DNA of 64,000 nucleotides, taken from an uncultured Parabacteroides sp. Lineage in GTDB: Bacteria > Bacteroidota > Bacteroidia > Bacteroidales > Tannerellaceae. Positions 1 through 9,515 of the stretch are shown here, one piece after another; position 1 is the stretch's first letter, and every line of letters begins with the position of its first letter. The translations under genes were made by a program, and so were the position numbers. Location of the stretch: assembly GCA_900541965.1 (NCBI GenBank), contig UQLN01000002.1, positions 80,257-144,256 on the forward strand, in the 5' to 3' direction. The notes beneath the pieces were generated by a model that was not told the DNA's origin, ran no database searches, and saw only the letters and a program-made list of their open reading frames with translations.

Positions 1-55
1 AAACAGATAGAGGAAAAATAACCAGGCAAAGAATATACAAGATATTTTTTATCAT
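1..55 (-). CDS. start of a secreted protein gene (cut by window edge)
   Basis: An ATG on the minus strand at 55-53 opens a frame that stays open to the window edge. It encodes MIKNILYILCLVIFPLSV, a short positive N-terminus followed by a hydrophobic run, typical of a signal peptide. It begins 1 nt after the stop of the upstream DUF4493/PCMD gene, so it is probably the next gene of the same operon. Only 18 codons are visible, so the mature product cannot be named. Confidence 0.55.
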   Translation of the reverse strand, partial: MIKNILYILCLVIFPLSV

Positions 56-56
56 A

Positions 57-2153
57 TTATTTAAAAGATTTTTCATTATAATCAAAAGATAACGATAAGT
101 TGTCGACATATAGCACACTTCCAATACCCATTTTGCCTGTAACCTTTGAACCTGTAAATATTCCACCATATTTACTTGATGACATAACAATCGCTATTGT
201 TTTAGGAATCACATTCTTTTCTGTGTATTTTATATCTATCTCAAATTTTGTATACTCATCAACTTTCTGGCTGGAATTAAAACGTCCGTAAGCAATCTGT
301 TTACCAGAAGCATCTTTTAACCAGATATAAATATCAGCAATATCTTTAGTCATATCTTTATCTTCTTCATCAGTATATGAACCATATGTTGCATCCGCTG
401 GATTATATTTATAATATCCTATTAACCGGGTCGGCCTACCAGAATAGTCTCTACCAAAAGAAGGACTTGATGCAGGATTTGACATATTTACATTAAAAGA
501 ACCTATAAATAAATTTCCTGCAGCAGTACCGGCTAGCATAACATCACCTAAAGACTCCATCCTTACAGCATGTAACCCGTTTTGGCAATCTTCAACTTGT
601 GTCGTGTTAGGACTTTTCCCAGCCATTTTCACACCATCATTGCCTGTAGCCCAATACATATTCTTACCCTCTTTATTTGGGTAAATATCATTCCATTCTT
701 CAAAATCCATGTTCGGAATAACAGGCTCTTCCTGAGTTGTAAAATCAAAACTTACAGGGGTTTCAATATCTGCGACAACATTACAATCATAAGAAGTATT
801 CACCTCTAAATTAGGAAGTATACATTCTGCGACATAATCACCATCCGAATTCACAACAACAGTTGCCGGATCTACTTGAATTATTTGCTCCTCTTCAGAA
901 GCCACATCTTTCTGTTTATACTTTACAATAATATTATCAGGTGAACCTGCTGTTATTTTCAAGAAAGCAAATCTTGACCAGGCACTTATATTTGCAGTTA
1001 CTGATACATTCGGCCTGACCTCTATATTTACAGATTCTTCCACTTGCTGTCCCAAATTATCCCGGGCTACAATTGTAACTGAATGAGATGTTTTCTTTCC
1101 ATCCAAAAGAGGTAGCTTCGTCAACATTGCTGAAAAGTCTAATGTTGCATCCGTTGTGATTTCCGACAATTGAGGAAAAGCAATACCTAATTCTATCAGT
1201 TTACCCCTTATCTCTTCATTCACAGTCATTAAGTCAACGTAAGCGGGTATCCCTTTTTCTTCATTAAAATATTTAGAAGCAAATTTTAAAGCAAGAACCT
1301 GCAGACCGTTCTTAGATGTTATTTCGGAGGTTAATAATGCTCCTGCCGGATTTGTTTCTTTTATGCTCAATTCTTTCTCCGGCATCGTAACTATTTTAGG
1401 CATATTCCTCCCATGGTCATCCGTAAAGACAGGAACATTCAACGTACATTCAATATCATTAGTCTTTTCGTTGACTGTAACATTAAAGTCTCCTCCGGCT
1501 TCAGGGCTATCCGGTGTCTCTCCAATAGAGAAATTTAAACGATAATGCTCCCGTGCTTTTGTTCCGGAAATCTCTTTCACGATCTTATAAGCAGTACCAT
1601 TATTATTTACTAAATCCAATACTATATTTAATTTACCAGGAGTAAAATATCCGGCACGAGTTTCTTCTTCCTCAAAACTCAGTTCTCCACTTGTATTACT
1701 TACTGTTGTCTTATATCCAATAAAATATTGCTTTAATAAATCCGAGTAATTTACCGTTACTTTTACATTAGCCAACGAGCAAATAACTTCTGATTCCCTT
1801 AACGTAGCTTTCACTACTTCTATTGTATCAATTCCAAAATAGAAAGGTTTATCAAAAGCTGCTTTACCTGCATATACTGTCCCTGCTTTCACATAATACA
1901 AGCCCACAGGCAACTGAACCTTTCCAGAACCCAACTCTTTTGCATAATCTTCGAAAAACTTTATTGTATCACCTGTTGCCGCCTTACAAACAGCCACACT
2001 AATAACTTCATCATCAACAGCAGACCTAGTTACTACATTCATATCTTTAGAAGTACTGATATAAAGGAATCCTTCTTCTACCAAATTATTTTTCTCCTCA
2101 CAGGATATGAAAAGGAGTAAAAAGAACAACAGCCAGCTTGTATATCGTTTCAT
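57..2153 (-). CDS. DUF4493 lipoprotein with C-terminal PCMD domain
   Basis: This is a 698 aa secreted lipoprotein. The signal peptide ends in a lipobox at Cys18, and the Glu-Glu after it fits a Bacteroidota surface-export signal. Residues about 20-250 match the DUF4493 pattern seen in the neighbours (a 'VKVTVNYSDLLKQYF'-type strand and an 'ETRAGYF' motif). A middle immunoglobulin-like stretch is followed by a C-terminal PCMD (putative carbohydrate metabolism) domain from about residue 485, opening 'NMDFEEWND'. It is the fourth gene of the minus-strand operon, 5 nt after its upstream neighbour. The biochemical role is unknown; glycan or surface binding is inferred from the PCMD family. Confidence 0.85.
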   Translation of the reverse strand: MKRYTSWLLFFLLLFISCEEKNNLVEEGFLYISTSKDMNVVTRSAVDDEVISVAVCKAATGDTIKFFEDYAKELGSGKVQLPVGLYYVKAGTVYAGKAAFDKPFYFGIDTIEVVKATLRESEVICSLANVKVTVNYSDLLKQYFIGYKTTVSNTSGELSFEEEETRAGYFTPGKLNIVLDLVNNNGTAYKIVKEISGTKAREHYRLNFSIGETPDSPEAGGDFNVTVNEKTNDIECTLNVPVFTDDHGRNMPKIVTMPEKELSIKETNPAGALLTSEITSKNGLQVLALKFASKYFNEEKGIPAYVDLMTVNEEIRGKLIELGIAFPQLSEITTDATLDFSAMLTKLPLLDGKKTSHSVTIVARDNLGQQVEESVNIEVRPNVSVTANISAWSRFAFLKITAGSPDNIIVKYKQKDVASEEEQIIQVDPATVVVNSDGDYVAECILPNLEVNTSYDCNVVADIETPVSFDFTTQEEPVIPNMDFEEWNDIYPNKEGKNMYWATGNDGVKMAGKSPNTTQVEDCQNGLHAVRMESLGDVMLAGTAAGNLFIGSFNVNMSNPASSPSFGRDYSGRPTRLIGYYKYNPADATYGSYTDEEDKDMTKDIADIYIWLKDASGKQIAYGRFNSSQKVDEYTKFEIDIKYTEKNVIPKTIAIVMSSSKYGGIFTGSKVTGKMGIGSVLYVDNLSLSFDYNEKSFK

Positions 2154-2158
2154 CTTCT

Positions 2159-3409
2159 CTACTTATTAATAATTACAGTCAATGTTTTCTCTAAACTACT
2201 TAAAGATGTATCAGTAACTTTTACCTGAAACTTATACTCACCTGCACCACCCATTAACTTCATGAATCCCGTTACATCCAACGTATACTCTTTATCTCCT
2301 TCTTTTGGTCGAACTAATCCAACCCCATCCAATATAGATGTCATCGTTGGTGTTAAATTAATCAGATCAAAAGGATTCTCTTCTCCCAATATTTTTTCCA
2401 ATTCAGGAGCTATTATTTTTACAACAATATTCTTCAATCCTGAAGGAGCTTTAATTGTGACTTTAACAGGAACAGTTCCCGCAAGAGCTTCCTCTTCTGT
2501 CATTTCCACCGGAGAATCAAGGCCTGTACCTACTATCGAAATTGACTCATCTCCCGGTTCATCCGTTCCGTCATCCGGATCAGGAGGTAAAGCCGGGGCT
2601 TCTATATTTATGATAGTATCACGAGTATGCATCGCTATATCAACCTTAATTCCGGGTTTTGCGAGTTGATCGATAATGGAGTCTACAGAAACATCAAGTC
2701 CTAAAGATATATTATACAACGTATTAGGCTCTGTATTGACTATCTTATGTTTAGATATGACATCCAATCCTTCCTTTGTTGTAGCATTTATTGCCAAATT
2801 AATATTTCCCCCGGAACGAAAATAAGCAACTCTCTGTTCATCTTTCCCCATTGAAAGAATTCCTGTACCATTCGTAACAACAACAGAATAATCGTCTTTA
2901 AATATTTTCAGGAAATCCTCATTATACTCTACATTGACTTTGGAATTTTTTAAAGAACAATCTGCTTTTATAGAACTAATTATACCAGGCTCTATCTCAC
3001 AAACAGTGTCGCCAACAAAATAAGGAGCGTCAAAAGCGGCCTCATACAATTTTCCCCAAGAAGCACGGATTGTATATTTTCCTTTATCCAACAACAACTC
3101 TTCTGCATTCAAATATTCTCCATAAGAATCAAAATGTTGAACCACCTTTCCGGCAGAATCCATAATTTGTACGTTAAAATCATTTATATCTACCGTTGCT
3201 GCCACTTCTGCCTTTGCTTTTGATTCCGGAGTATCGCTTTCAGGCTGAAGGTTTAGTTTCAAATCCAAAGCCCCTGTTATTGCCGGATCTGCAGGAAGTT
3301 CACTAGGATCAACAGGTTTCAAACCTCCTGTCAATTCTTTTTTCATCTCACAAGAGATAACGCTTGATACCAATGAGATTAACAAAGCAATTTTATACAT
3401 TATTCTCAT
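2159..3409 (-). CDS. DUF4493 domain lipoprotein
   Basis: This is a 416 aa lipoprotein with lipobox Cys20 (signal peptide from Met1, or Met4). DUF4493 spans about residues 45-260, with the typical motifs 'AAFDAPYFVGD' and 'EQRVAYFRSGG'. A Pro/Asp/Gly-rich linker (about 265-290) leads to a short beta-rich C-terminal domain; there is no PCMD domain. The ATG overlaps the upstream stop (ATGA at 3406-3409), so translation is probably coupled within the operon. The function is not established, and a surface-exposed location is inferred. Confidence 0.82.
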   Translation of the reverse strand: MRIMYKIALLISLVSSVISCEMKKELTGGLKPVDPSELPADPAITGALDLKLNLQPESDTPESKAKAEVAATVDINDFNVQIMDSAGKVVQHFDSYGEYLNAEELLLDKGKYTIRASWGKLYEAAFDAPYFVGDTVCEIEPGIISSIKADCSLKNSKVNVEYNEDFLKIFKDDYSVVVTNGTGILSMGKDEQRVAYFRSGGNINLAINATTKEGLDVISKHKIVNTEPNTLYNISLGLDVSVDSIIDQLAKPGIKVDIAMHTRDTIINIEAPALPPDPDDGTDEPGDESISIVGTGLDSPVEMTEEEALAGTVPVKVTIKAPSGLKNIVVKIIAPELEKILGEENPFDLINLTPTMTSILDGVGLVRPKEGDKEYTLDVTGFMKLMGGAGEYKFQVKVTDTSLSSLEKTLTVIINK

Positions 3410-4146
3410 AATACTTGTACTGATTTTACTACAGGAGTCTCTTTATAAGCATCTAATGTCACAATCAAATGATCACCAGCCTTTAATTCCTGTTCTACTC
3501 CATTTTCCATATGTTTCAAATCTCCTGCAAAATCAACACGTGTGCCAAATTCTTTTGCTGTGCCTGTTACATGAACTGTAAACAATTGACTTACCGCAAA
3601 AAAACCAGAACGCGTTTCATTCTTTGTATATAGGAGTTCTGCTTTACTATTTGTAACAGAAACTTTAAAATCCGGATTAATCAGATTCAAAAATTCATCC
3701 GTATATTTTAAAGAAACCTTAATGCTCTGATGAGAACATTGCAATTTTACTTCTGTCACTGTATTTTCCTCAATCACAAATTCTTTTTTCCCTCTAAAGC
3801 AAGGTGTTTCAAAAGCAGCTTCCGGCAAATCACCGGAAAAAGCCTCTGCTATATAAGAACCTATTGGAAGAGAAAGAGGCATTCCTTCTTTCTTTAACTC
3901 CTCAAAAGTGTCAAAATTTTGTTTAATCGCCTGTCCGCTGGCATCTTTTATTACAATATGGAATGTGTCAACATCTACAGTAGATGTTGATTTCATTATG
4001 ACAGGGATGTCTGTTTCGCTTTTGGTGTCCATAAAGAGGGAAAGGGAACCTTGCGCTCCCAATATTCTATCATCAGAACATGACATTATGAATGTAGCAA
4101 AGAAAAAACTACACAACAATAACATATTACAATATATTCTATACAT
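3406..4146 (-). CDS. DUF4493 domain lipoprotein (short)
   Basis: This is a 246 aa lipoprotein with lipobox Cys23 followed by Ser-Asp-Asp. Almost the whole mature protein is one DUF4493 domain, with the motifs 'AAFETPCFRGKKEF' and 'NETRSGFF'. It lacks the extra C-terminal domains of its operon neighbours and so looks like the minimal member of the set. It sits 10 nt after the 881 aa gene and overlaps the next gene by 4 nt. Cargo or ligand is unknown. Confidence 0.82.
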   Translation of the reverse strand: MYRIYCNMLLLCSFFFATFIMSCSDDRILGAQGSLSLFMDTKSETDIPVIMKSTSTVDVDTFHIVIKDASGQAIKQNFDTFEELKKEGMPLSLPIGSYIAEAFSGDLPEAAFETPCFRGKKEFVIEENTVTEVKLQCSHQSIKVSLKYTDEFLNLINPDFKVSVTNSKAELLYTKNETRSGFFAVSQLFTVHVTGTAKEFGTRVDFAGDLKHMENGVEQELKAGDHLIVTLDAYKETPVVKSVQVL

Positions 4147-4156
4147 ACTATTATTT

Positions 4157-6802
4157 TTAATAAATCAACTCTACATCATCCACATAAAGCTGACTTCCTA
4201 CAAATTTTCCATCACTCAAGTTAGCGAAAGGAGGAACTTCTATTAATGTATCATTAGAAGTTTTATCTCCTGATTTAAAAACAATATAAATATGTGTTGC
4301 TTTCAAACTCAGATCTTTATTATAATCTATTAGAACTTCTTGATAAATGTAACTATTTACATTTGATGCATTTCTGAATGTACCACGTCCAAGTTCTAGT
4401 ATATCTCCGTTCTTTCTATTCTGCACAACAATTTCAGCTAAAAGTTGGTCATTTTTTGTTTCATATTTATAATAGAAACCAAAACCTTTAGGACGTGAAG
4501 TAAATTCATATCCATAATCAGGAGATTTACTTTCCGAATCAAATGATCCTAAATACAAATACCCAGGATCAACATAAGCTGCATTAGCACTACCTGTAGC
4601 CGTATTACTACTACCCCAGCCTACCGTCCTAATTAATGCTGCATAATCACCATTATATTTATCTGTAGTTCTCATTGTTCCAGAAATAGAATTATATTGA
4701 TATTTCCAATCCGCATTAGTCGTCTTTAAATTGATAGTATTCCACCCCTGAGTGCCAGCATCCTGTTTATCCCACGGATACCAATAATACCAATATGGAC
4801 CTTTTTTCCCAAATGAGTTCCAAACTTTTCCATCTTCACTATACCAACTCTCGAAACCTCTGTTTGGGATATTCATATTAGCAACTTCTGTGGTAAATGT
4901 CATTTCCTCCGAAACATGATTGCCATACTTAGCTCTTACCCTATATTGCGTTTCAGCCTCAAGACCAGTTAAAACAGCAGATGTAACATCTCCTTTCACA
5001 ACCAATGTTCCATCAATTTGATCATTTATATCTGTCCATTGTCCATTCTTATAAAGTTGAAAGGATAATTTAGAAGCATCACATGTTGTCGCTGTTGCTC
5101 TCAATACAGCCCATTTTGCAAAAGCATCACCATTTTCCTCTTTATCTCCATTCATCGACATTTCAAACTTCGGAGGAATCAAATCCACAATAAGAGTTTT
5201 TACATCTTCATAAGTTGAACCTTCAAATTCAGTCTGAACAGTCAGTTCATATTCATATCGTTTAATATTATCATCATCTAAAACCAAAGATGAAATGAGC
5301 TCTTTAAAATTCACATAAGGGACAGATTCTTTCAAATTATATTTGATGCCAGGGACAAGTTCTCCATTAGTCAAATTATAACTATTTACCATTCCTGTTG
5401 CATCCGTAATTTTTAATAAACATGCCGATAATTCCCCTGTAGACTTTATCGTAGCTTTATATTCAGGATTAATTTTAACACCATCATTATAGATAATGCC
5501 CCCTTCTGTTACGCGAATAGCCTGAGAACTGATAAAACCATCCGACAAAGTGATTTTAGGAGCCACATCCGGTACCATTTTTACAACTAAGGTCAAAGGT
5601 TTACTTGTATGCGCATTCACAAGTGAATCTGTCACAATAAGTTGATAGTTATACAACTTTACATTTGTTTCCCGCTCTGAAATACGTGGTAGTCTTTCAA
5701 TCACAGACCTAAAATCTATAGTAGCCTGCTTTTTATGCCAAATATCCGGCAGAACAAAACCTTTCGCCAGTAAATCTGCTTTACCTGTATCGTCCAAATG
5801 AGCTAAATCATATTCTTTAGCTTCTGCCTGATCTTCCCATATCAATAACCTACAGTTCTCAATTGTTCCAGGAACAGATATCTTAACATTTGCTTCTCCT
5901 ATAATGTCATCAGTTCCCAGTACAATAGGATCTTCATTGGCAAACCCAACAGGTTCCATCAATGGACCATTTACAGGCAACATATAATCCGGGACATATA
6001 TATAAAGAGGCTTTTCTATTGTCTTATCATTAATTGTTATTCTAACAGTCAAACCTCTATCCGGGCGTGTATCAGGAGTCGAATTAAAAGTCAAACGAAT
6101 ATCATCCTTCGGCTTTACAGAAGGAACAGTAACTGAAAATTGTTTCATTTCTCCTTCATCAGGAGTAACAGTTAATACGCCTTTCAAATCTTCTCCATTT
6201 TCATTTACCTGGAACCAACCGGAACGAGTTTCATCTTGAATAAACTCAAACGGTTCGGTTGTATGAGTTGTCTCAAATGCAACTGCATATTTAGGATATA
6301 CCATTTTACAACTATCAGTATAATAAACGGTTGCCCGTGCATTTGTTAATGCACAGGTAACATCCAATTTAGTTGTCATATCCTGTTTAATGATAAACCC
6401 TGAAACTCCCTGAAAATGAGGAGACTCAAACGCTGCCGGAACTTGTTTTCCAAAAGATGCCCGAATCTTATAATTACCCCGTTCCAGTTCTATAATATCC
6501 GGCATATCTTTATACTGCTCAAATGTTCTAACAACAGTATTCTCTTCTCCTTTAAGAATTTCAATCTTATATTTTTCGGTATCCAGAAAAGGAGTCCAAT
6601 CAAAAGACGTAGAACGAGTCACTACAGCTCCATTATTTACAACCGTAGTATCAGTCATCAAAGACAATTGTAATATACCGGCATTTTCTACTTCACCAAA
6701 TCTATCTGAATTACACGAAAAAAAGATTATGGCAGAAATCAGAATACAGAAAAAGTACGTTATATATCCTAAATAACGTTGTATCAATTTACTCTCTTTC
6801 AT
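4157..6802 (-). CDS. DUF4493 lipoprotein with C-terminal PCMD domain (large)
   Basis: This 881 aa protein is the first gene of the lipoprotein operon. The signal peptide ends at lipobox Cys30. The DUF4493 region covers about 38-270 ('AAFESPHFQGVSGF', 'DETRSGWF'). Two beta-sandwich-like repeats of similar design follow (about 275-550), then a fibronectin-like stretch ('LTGLEAETQYRVRAKYG', about 610-640) and a PCMD-type C-terminus from about residue 647 ('NRGFESW'). It is transcribed divergently from an AraC regulator, which may control it. The domain logic suggests a surface adhesin or glycan-binding protein; this is inference from the family. Confidence 0.85.
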   Translation of the reverse strand: MKESKLIQRYLGYITYFFCILISAIIFFSCNSDRFGEVENAGILQLSLMTDTTVVNNGAVVTRSTSFDWTPFLDTEKYKIEILKGEENTVVRTFEQYKDMPDIIELERGNYKIRASFGKQVPAAFESPHFQGVSGFIIKQDMTTKLDVTCALTNARATVYYTDSCKMVYPKYAVAFETTHTTEPFEFIQDETRSGWFQVNENGEDLKGVLTVTPDEGEMKQFSVTVPSVKPKDDIRLTFNSTPDTRPDRGLTVRITINDKTIEKPLYIYVPDYMLPVNGPLMEPVGFANEDPIVLGTDDIIGEANVKISVPGTIENCRLLIWEDQAEAKEYDLAHLDDTGKADLLAKGFVLPDIWHKKQATIDFRSVIERLPRISERETNVKLYNYQLIVTDSLVNAHTSKPLTLVVKMVPDVAPKITLSDGFISSQAIRVTEGGIIYNDGVKINPEYKATIKSTGELSACLLKITDATGMVNSYNLTNGELVPGIKYNLKESVPYVNFKELISSLVLDDDNIKRYEYELTVQTEFEGSTYEDVKTLIVDLIPPKFEMSMNGDKEENGDAFAKWAVLRATATTCDASKLSFQLYKNGQWTDINDQIDGTLVVKGDVTSAVLTGLEAETQYRVRAKYGNHVSEEMTFTTEVANMNIPNRGFESWYSEDGKVWNSFGKKGPYWYYWYPWDKQDAGTQGWNTINLKTTNADWKYQYNSISGTMRTTDKYNGDYAALIRTVGWGSSNTATGSANAAYVDPGYLYLGSFDSESKSPDYGYEFTSRPKGFGFYYKYETKNDQLLAEIVVQNRKNGDILELGRGTFRNASNVNSYIYQEVLIDYNKDLSLKATHIYIVFKSGDKTSNDTLIEVPPFANLSDGKFVGSQLYVDDVELIY

Positions 6803-7059
6803 TTTTATGCATATAAACCTATTTTACCAAAAACATCGGCTCATTAGATTTATCCCCCTTTAGCTATTAAAATTAAGTGCAAAGAAATAAGAATCCCAAA
6901 AGTCACACAAGGTCTATTTATATTATTATATATTCTTTTTTTAAAATCCCACAGAACACACACAATACAAATACCTGATTTCTTGCAACAAAGAAACATA
7001 CTTTCTGAAAAAGTGTTCCATTTTTTAGAACATTCCGGTTATCTTTATCAAAATCCACT

Positions 7060-7067
7060 TATCTTTG
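7060..7067 (+). promoter_or_regulatory. -7 box for the AraC-type gene
   Basis: TATCTTTG matches the Bacteroidota -7 consensus TAnnTTTG exactly. It lies 23 nt upstream of the ATG at 7091 and downstream of the longer possible start at 6983, so it favours the shorter protein. I did not see a clear -33 TTTG. Confidence 0.5.
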
Positions 7068-7090
7068 TAAACATTAAAACACTCTTCTAT

Positions 7091-7933
7091 ATGGAAAATG
7101 ACATACCCAAAATAGATCTTCCTGATGACATGATTATCGGAACGGATATTAGCAGAGAGATACTCAGTTTGTATACCAATTATCCATGTCGCTTAAAGGC
7201 GGAAATATTTGTATTGTGCATGCAGGGAGAAATAGAAGCATCAATAGATTTAAACAGAATCAATGTTAAAGCTTTTGATTTTGTTACAATCTTACCAGGA
7301 AGTATTTTTCAGATACATAAAGTTGAAGGAGACCTAAAAATATACTTTATGGGATATTCTTCCGAATTTCTAGAACATGTAAACATGTTAAAGGCTGCTA
7401 TGGATATGATTTATCTCATAAAGGAGAGGCCCGTTATCTCTTTAAAAGAAAATGCGGCTTTGTTATTGGAAGATTATTTCTCTCTACTTATAAAAACATA
7501 TGATTTTTGTAAAGTAAAACTGAGCCGTGAAATTACTTCTCATCTTTTTTCCGGTATGCACCTCGGAGTTGGCGCCATGTACAGGGATAAAGCTTACGTA
7601 AAGGCCCCACTTTCCAAAAGTGAACAAATAGCTAAGGAATTCGGGCAATTAGTGATGCAAAACTACAGCAAAGAGCGGAATGTTGCCTGGTATGCACGTA
7701 AATTAAACATCACCCATGCACATCTTTGTACTACCGTAAAGCAAGTAACGGGCAAAACCTGTATCGAAATTATTTCAGAAATGGTAATTATGGATGCGAA
7801 ATCCCAACTAAAATCCACTGATTTGTCAATACATGATATTGCTTACTCATTAAACTTTACAAACATGTCTTTTTTCGGTAAATATTTCAAACGGCATGTG
7901 GGGATGGGGCCTCTTGAATATAGAAAGAGCTAA
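7091..7933 (+). CDS. AraC-family transcriptional regulator
   Basis: This is a 280 aa protein. The N-terminal half is a cupin-like sensor domain ('VKAFDFVTILPGSIFQIH'). The C-terminal roughly 85 residues are a two-helix-turn-helix AraC DNA-binding domain, with 'SIHDIAYSLNFTNMSFFGKYF' near the end. An in-frame ATG at 6983 would add 36 residues, but a good -7 box at 7060-7067 sits inside that extension, so I chose 7091. It is divergent from the DUF4493 operon and is its most likely regulator. The effector is unknown. It ends 5 nt before the convergent ComM-like gene. Confidence 0.88.
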   Translation: MENDIPKIDLPDDMIIGTDISREILSLYTNYPCRLKAEIFVLCMQGEIEASIDLNRINVKAFDFVTILPGSIFQIHKVEGDLKIYFMGYSSEFLEHVNMLKAAMDMIYLIKERPVISLKENAALLLEDYFSLLIKTYDFCKVKLSREITSHLFSGMHLGVGAMYRDKAYVKAPLSKSEQIAKEFGQLVMQNYSKERNVAWYARKLNITHAHLCTTVKQVTGKTCIEIISEMVIMDAKSQLKSTDLSIHDIAYSLNFTNMSFFGKYFKRHVGMGPLEYRKS

Positions 7934-7938
7934 ATAAA

Positions 7939-9477
7939 CTACAATCCCCAGTTTTCCCTATCCAGATTACGATAGTTAATAGCCTCTGCAAGATGCCGGG
8001 CTTCAATATCGGGAGAAGCATCAAGGTCTGCGATTGTACGGGATACCTTAAGAATACGGTCATAAGCCCGAGCTGACAAATTTAATCGTAACATCGCTGT
8101 TTTCAATAAGACCAGTCCTGTTGCATCCGGAACTGCATATTGATGAAGTAAACGGGAAGTCATCTGTGCATTACAATAAACCCCTTCATACGAAGAAAAA
8201 CGTTCCTCCTGAATAGAACGAGCACTCACAACTCGCTCCCGTATTGCAGCACTTGATTCAGATAAGCGTTGCTCCGAAATTTTTTCAAAAGGGACAGGTA
8301 CCACCTCTACCTGAATATCAATTCGGTCCAGCAAAGGGCCAGATACTCGGTTCATATATTTCTGTACAGTACCCGGAGAACAAAGACAAGGACGATCCGG
8401 ATGATTATAATATCCGCAAGGACAAGGATTCATCGAGGCAACCAACATAAAGCTAGCCGGGTATTCTACTGAAAAACGGGCTCTGGATACAGTAATTTTC
8501 CTGTCTTCCAAAGGTTGTCGCATCACTTCTAGGACACTACGGTTAAATTCCGGCAGCTCATCCAGGAAAAGTACTCCGTTATGAGACAAACTAATCTCTC
8601 CGGGCTGAGGAAAAGCTCCCCCACCAACCATAGCTGCATTTGAAATCGTATGATGAGGGGAACGGAAAGGGCGCTGGATCATCAATGAAGTCTCCACGCC
8701 AATCTTACCTGCAACCGAATGTATCTTGGTCGTTTCCAATGATTCCTGTAAGGTAAAGGGAGGCAGTATGGAAGGAAGCCGCTTGGCAAGCATCGATTTT
8801 CCACTCCCCGGAGGCCCTATCAAAATCAAATTATGTCCTCCTGCTGCAGCAACTTCCATCGCCCGCTTTACATTTTCCTGACCTTTTACATCCGAAAAAT
8901 CCGAATCAAATAGGCATTGACGGGCATAAAATTCCTCCCGCGTATTTACAATCACAGGTTGTAACTCCCGTTTACCTGCTATGAATTCGATAACTTCTTT
9001 AATTGATTCAACGCCATACACTTCCAAATCATTTACAACTGCAGCTTCACGGGCATTTTGCTTGGGAATAATCAATCCTTTAAATCCCTCTTCGCGAGCT
9101 TTAATTGCTATTGGCAATGCCCCTTTAATAGGCAAAACACTGCCATCCAGAGATAACTCTCCCATCAAAAGGAACCTGTCCAGTCGCGAGGCATCCAACT
9201 CCTCTGCCGCAGCAAGGATACCTATAGCAAGAGGAAGATCGTAAGAAGATCCCTCTTTACGGATATCTGCCGGAGCCATATTAATAACAATCCGGTTACG
9301 GGGGAATTTATAACCGCTTACCTGAAGAGCAGAAATGATACGTTCATGACTTTCACGTACAGCAATATCCGGTAAGCCAACCAAAAAGAATTGAATACCT
9401 TTTGTACAATTTACCTCTATAGTTATGATTGTAGCAGAAATACCCTGCACAGCAGCAGCATAAGATTTAACTAACAT
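7939..9477 (-). CDS. comM: YifB/ComM-family Mg-chelatase-like AAA+ ATPase
   Basis: This 512 aa protein has the full family length. The N-terminal ChlI-like domain (1-180) is followed by a magnesium-chelatase-type AAA+ domain with Walker A GPPGSGKS at 221-228, Walker B 'LFLDELPEF' near 300, the conserved cysteine cluster 'MNPCPCGYY...CLC' near 350-370, and a C-terminal helical domain. In naturally transformable bacteria ComM is a hexameric helicase that promotes branch migration during DNA integration. Its role in Bacteroidales is not established. It is convergent with the AraC gene and follows the TlpA-like gene on the same strand. Confidence 0.92.
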   Translation of the reverse strand: MLVKSYAAAVQGISATIITIEVNCTKGIQFFLVGLPDIAVRESHERIISALQVSGYKFPRNRIVINMAPADIRKEGSSYDLPLAIGILAAAEELDASRLDRFLLMGELSLDGSVLPIKGALPIAIKAREEGFKGLIIPKQNAREAAVVNDLEVYGVESIKEVIEFIAGKRELQPVIVNTREEFYARQCLFDSDFSDVKGQENVKRAMEVAAAGGHNLILIGPPGSGKSMLAKRLPSILPPFTLQESLETTKIHSVAGKIGVETSLMIQRPFRSPHHTISNAAMVGGGAFPQPGEISLSHNGVLFLDELPEFNRSVLEVMRQPLEDRKITVSRARFSVEYPASFMLVASMNPCPCGYYNHPDRPCLCSPGTVQKYMNRVSGPLLDRIDIQVEVVPVPFEKISEQRLSESSAAIRERVVSARSIQEERFSSYEGVYCNAQMTSRLLHQYAVPDATGLVLLKTAMLRLNLSARAYDRILKVSRTIADLDASPDIEARHLAEAINYRNLDRENWGL

Positions 9478-9515
9478 GTTGGTTTTGGTTTATTTGGTTT
9501 ACAGAAATCTATTTA

